DNA of 13,139 nt from Spirochaetaceae bacterium UBA1306 (GTDB taxonomy: Bacteria > Spirochaetota > Spirochaetia > Treponematales > Rectinemataceae), in contig DBTW01000120.1 of assembly GCA_002307245.1 (NCBI GenBank), positions 4,872 through 18,010 of the forward strand, read 5' to 3'. Below, piece after piece: positions 12,864 to 13,139 of this stretch; position 1 is the stretch's first letter, and each line of letters starts with the position of its first letter. The notes beneath the pieces are model-generated. The model saw only the letters and a program-made list of their open reading frames with translations, was not told the origin of the DNA and ran no database searches. A program made the position numbers and the translations under genes.

Positions 12864-12968
12864 CGGGGTCTGGGTACGGCGAAAGCTGCGCAGAGAGAGC
12901 GAGAGATACTCATCCTCGTCCCCGACGCCTGCCTTCTCCTCGAGGTCGCGGGGATCGCGGACATCTTC
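12864..12968 (+). pseudogene. 5' fragment of a DJ-1/PfpI-domain gene (GlxA-like regulator), interrupted
   Basis: In the frame that directly follows the GNAT stop, codons 12906-12968 read ILILVPDACLLLEVAGIADI then F. This is the N-terminal strand and helix of the DJ-1/PfpI domain found in GlxA-type AraC regulators and relatives (usual form LLDVAGPxEVF). The similarity ends exactly at 12968, where the insertion sequence starts; continuing the frame gives unrelated residues and a stop at 13024. No ATG, GTG or TTG start precedes the motif in this frame. ATA at 12906 sits behind a purine-rich AGAGAG where a start would be expected, so the start codon may also have decayed. I infer a regulator gene disrupted by transposition. 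Confidence 0.6.
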
Positions 12969-13139
12969 TATAGTGTTACGAACCTTCGCACCTTTTTGAA
13001 TCGCGGAGGCCGGTTGCGGGCGTAGTGAGGTAGACCCCACAGGAGGGTTACCCATGATTCCCCCGTTCTGCCCCTATCCTAAATGCTCATTACACAAGCC
13101 TCCCGCCCACGCGGGCTGGTGGAAACGCGCAGTACACCA
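12969..13139 (+). mobile_element. Left end of an insertion sequence (runs off window)
   Basis: The element is inferred to begin at TATAGTGTTACGAA (12969-12982). Its reverse complement occurs at 1421-1434, and the coding similarity of the interrupted gene stops one base before it. A transposase-like gene starts 85 bases in. The right end, target duplication and family are outside the window. Confidence 0.6.
13054..13139 (+). CDS. Probable transposase, N-terminal fragment with Cys-x4-Cys motif
   Basis: Twenty-eight codons are visible, beginning MIPPFCPYPKCSLH and containing AGWWKRAVH. An early CPxxxC pair followed by a His and aromatic/basic residues resembles the zinc-binding N-terminus of IS1/IS1595-like transposases. 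GGAGGG at 13042-13047, six bases before the ATG, gives a strong start. The frame is closed upstream by a stop at 12997, so the start is well bounded. Family assignment needs the rest of the gene. Confidence 0.55.
   Translation, partial: MIPPFCPYPKCSLHKPPAHAGWWKRAVH

Noticed and set aside
12261..12968. GNAT-DJ-1 fusion by read-through, since both are in the same frame
   Set aside because: A TAG at 12861 separates them and the second domain is only about 20 residues long before the insertion. A disrupted neighbour gene is simpler.
12513..13055. 180-codon open frame on the minus strand over the acetyltransferase and insertion-sequence junction
   Set aside because: It spans a junction between unrelated DNA segments and lies opposite the conserved GNAT motifs.

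Overview
The window is a GC-rich chromosomal segment of a bacterium in which all long genes read cleanly. Intergenic DNA is strikingly AT-rich by contrast, especially at 1200-1280 and 9640-9990. Signal-peptide-bearing proteins, perfect sigma54 promoters and a duplicated ammonium-transport system point to a free-living or gut-associated Gram-negative-type heterotroph. A GC-rich spirochaete is my best guess from the general look of the PII, transposase and intergenic-hairpin sequences, but this is low-confidence inference and nothing here fixes the taxonomy.

Layout. (1) 1-1173: C-terminal half of Lon protease, cut by the window edge. (2) 1174-1514: gene-free DNA with two large nested hairpins, a 14-bp sequence that recurs in inverted orientation at the insertion sequence at the far end of the window, and a textbook sigma70 promoter overlapped by a perfect 16-bp LacI-type operator. 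(3) 1515-7784: sugar-uptake operon in the order LacI-family regulator, secreted solute-binding protein, two membrane permeases and an intracellular six-hairpin glycosidase. The last three genes are joined by ATGA stop/start overlaps. No ABC ATPase is encoded, so one must be supplied from elsewhere. A GC-only hairpin separates the binding-protein gene from the permeases. (4) 7842-7882: a 16-bp perfect hairpin between convergent genes. (5) 7915-12078: a nitrogen-control island of two divergent amtB-PII operons. Each is driven by a near-perfect sigma54 (-24/-12) promoter, and a nested dyad lies almost exactly midway between the two promoters. The two PII proteins differ at functional residues: one lacks the uridylylation tyrosine at position 51, the other keeps it but lacks the conserved lysine at position 90. 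(6) 12261-12863: a phosphinothricin-acetyltransferase-like GNAT enzyme. (7) 12864-13139: the first codons of a DJ-1/PfpI-type (GlxA-like) gene that stops being recognisable exactly where an insertion sequence begins. The insertion sequence carries the first codons of a Cys-motif transposase that runs off the window.

How it works together. The sugar operon would be repressed by its own LacI regulator until an inducing sugar is present. Oligosaccharide is imported through the binding protein and permeases and cleaved in the cytoplasm by the glycosidase. The nitrogen island would be activated by an NtrC-type enhancer-binding protein under ammonium limitation, producing two Amt channels, each with its own PII gate. 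I did not find a wholly novel system. The most informative items are the symmetrical sigma54/dyad control region with its complementary PII pair, the insertion-sequence junction that interrupts a regulator gene, and the paired intergenic hairpins.
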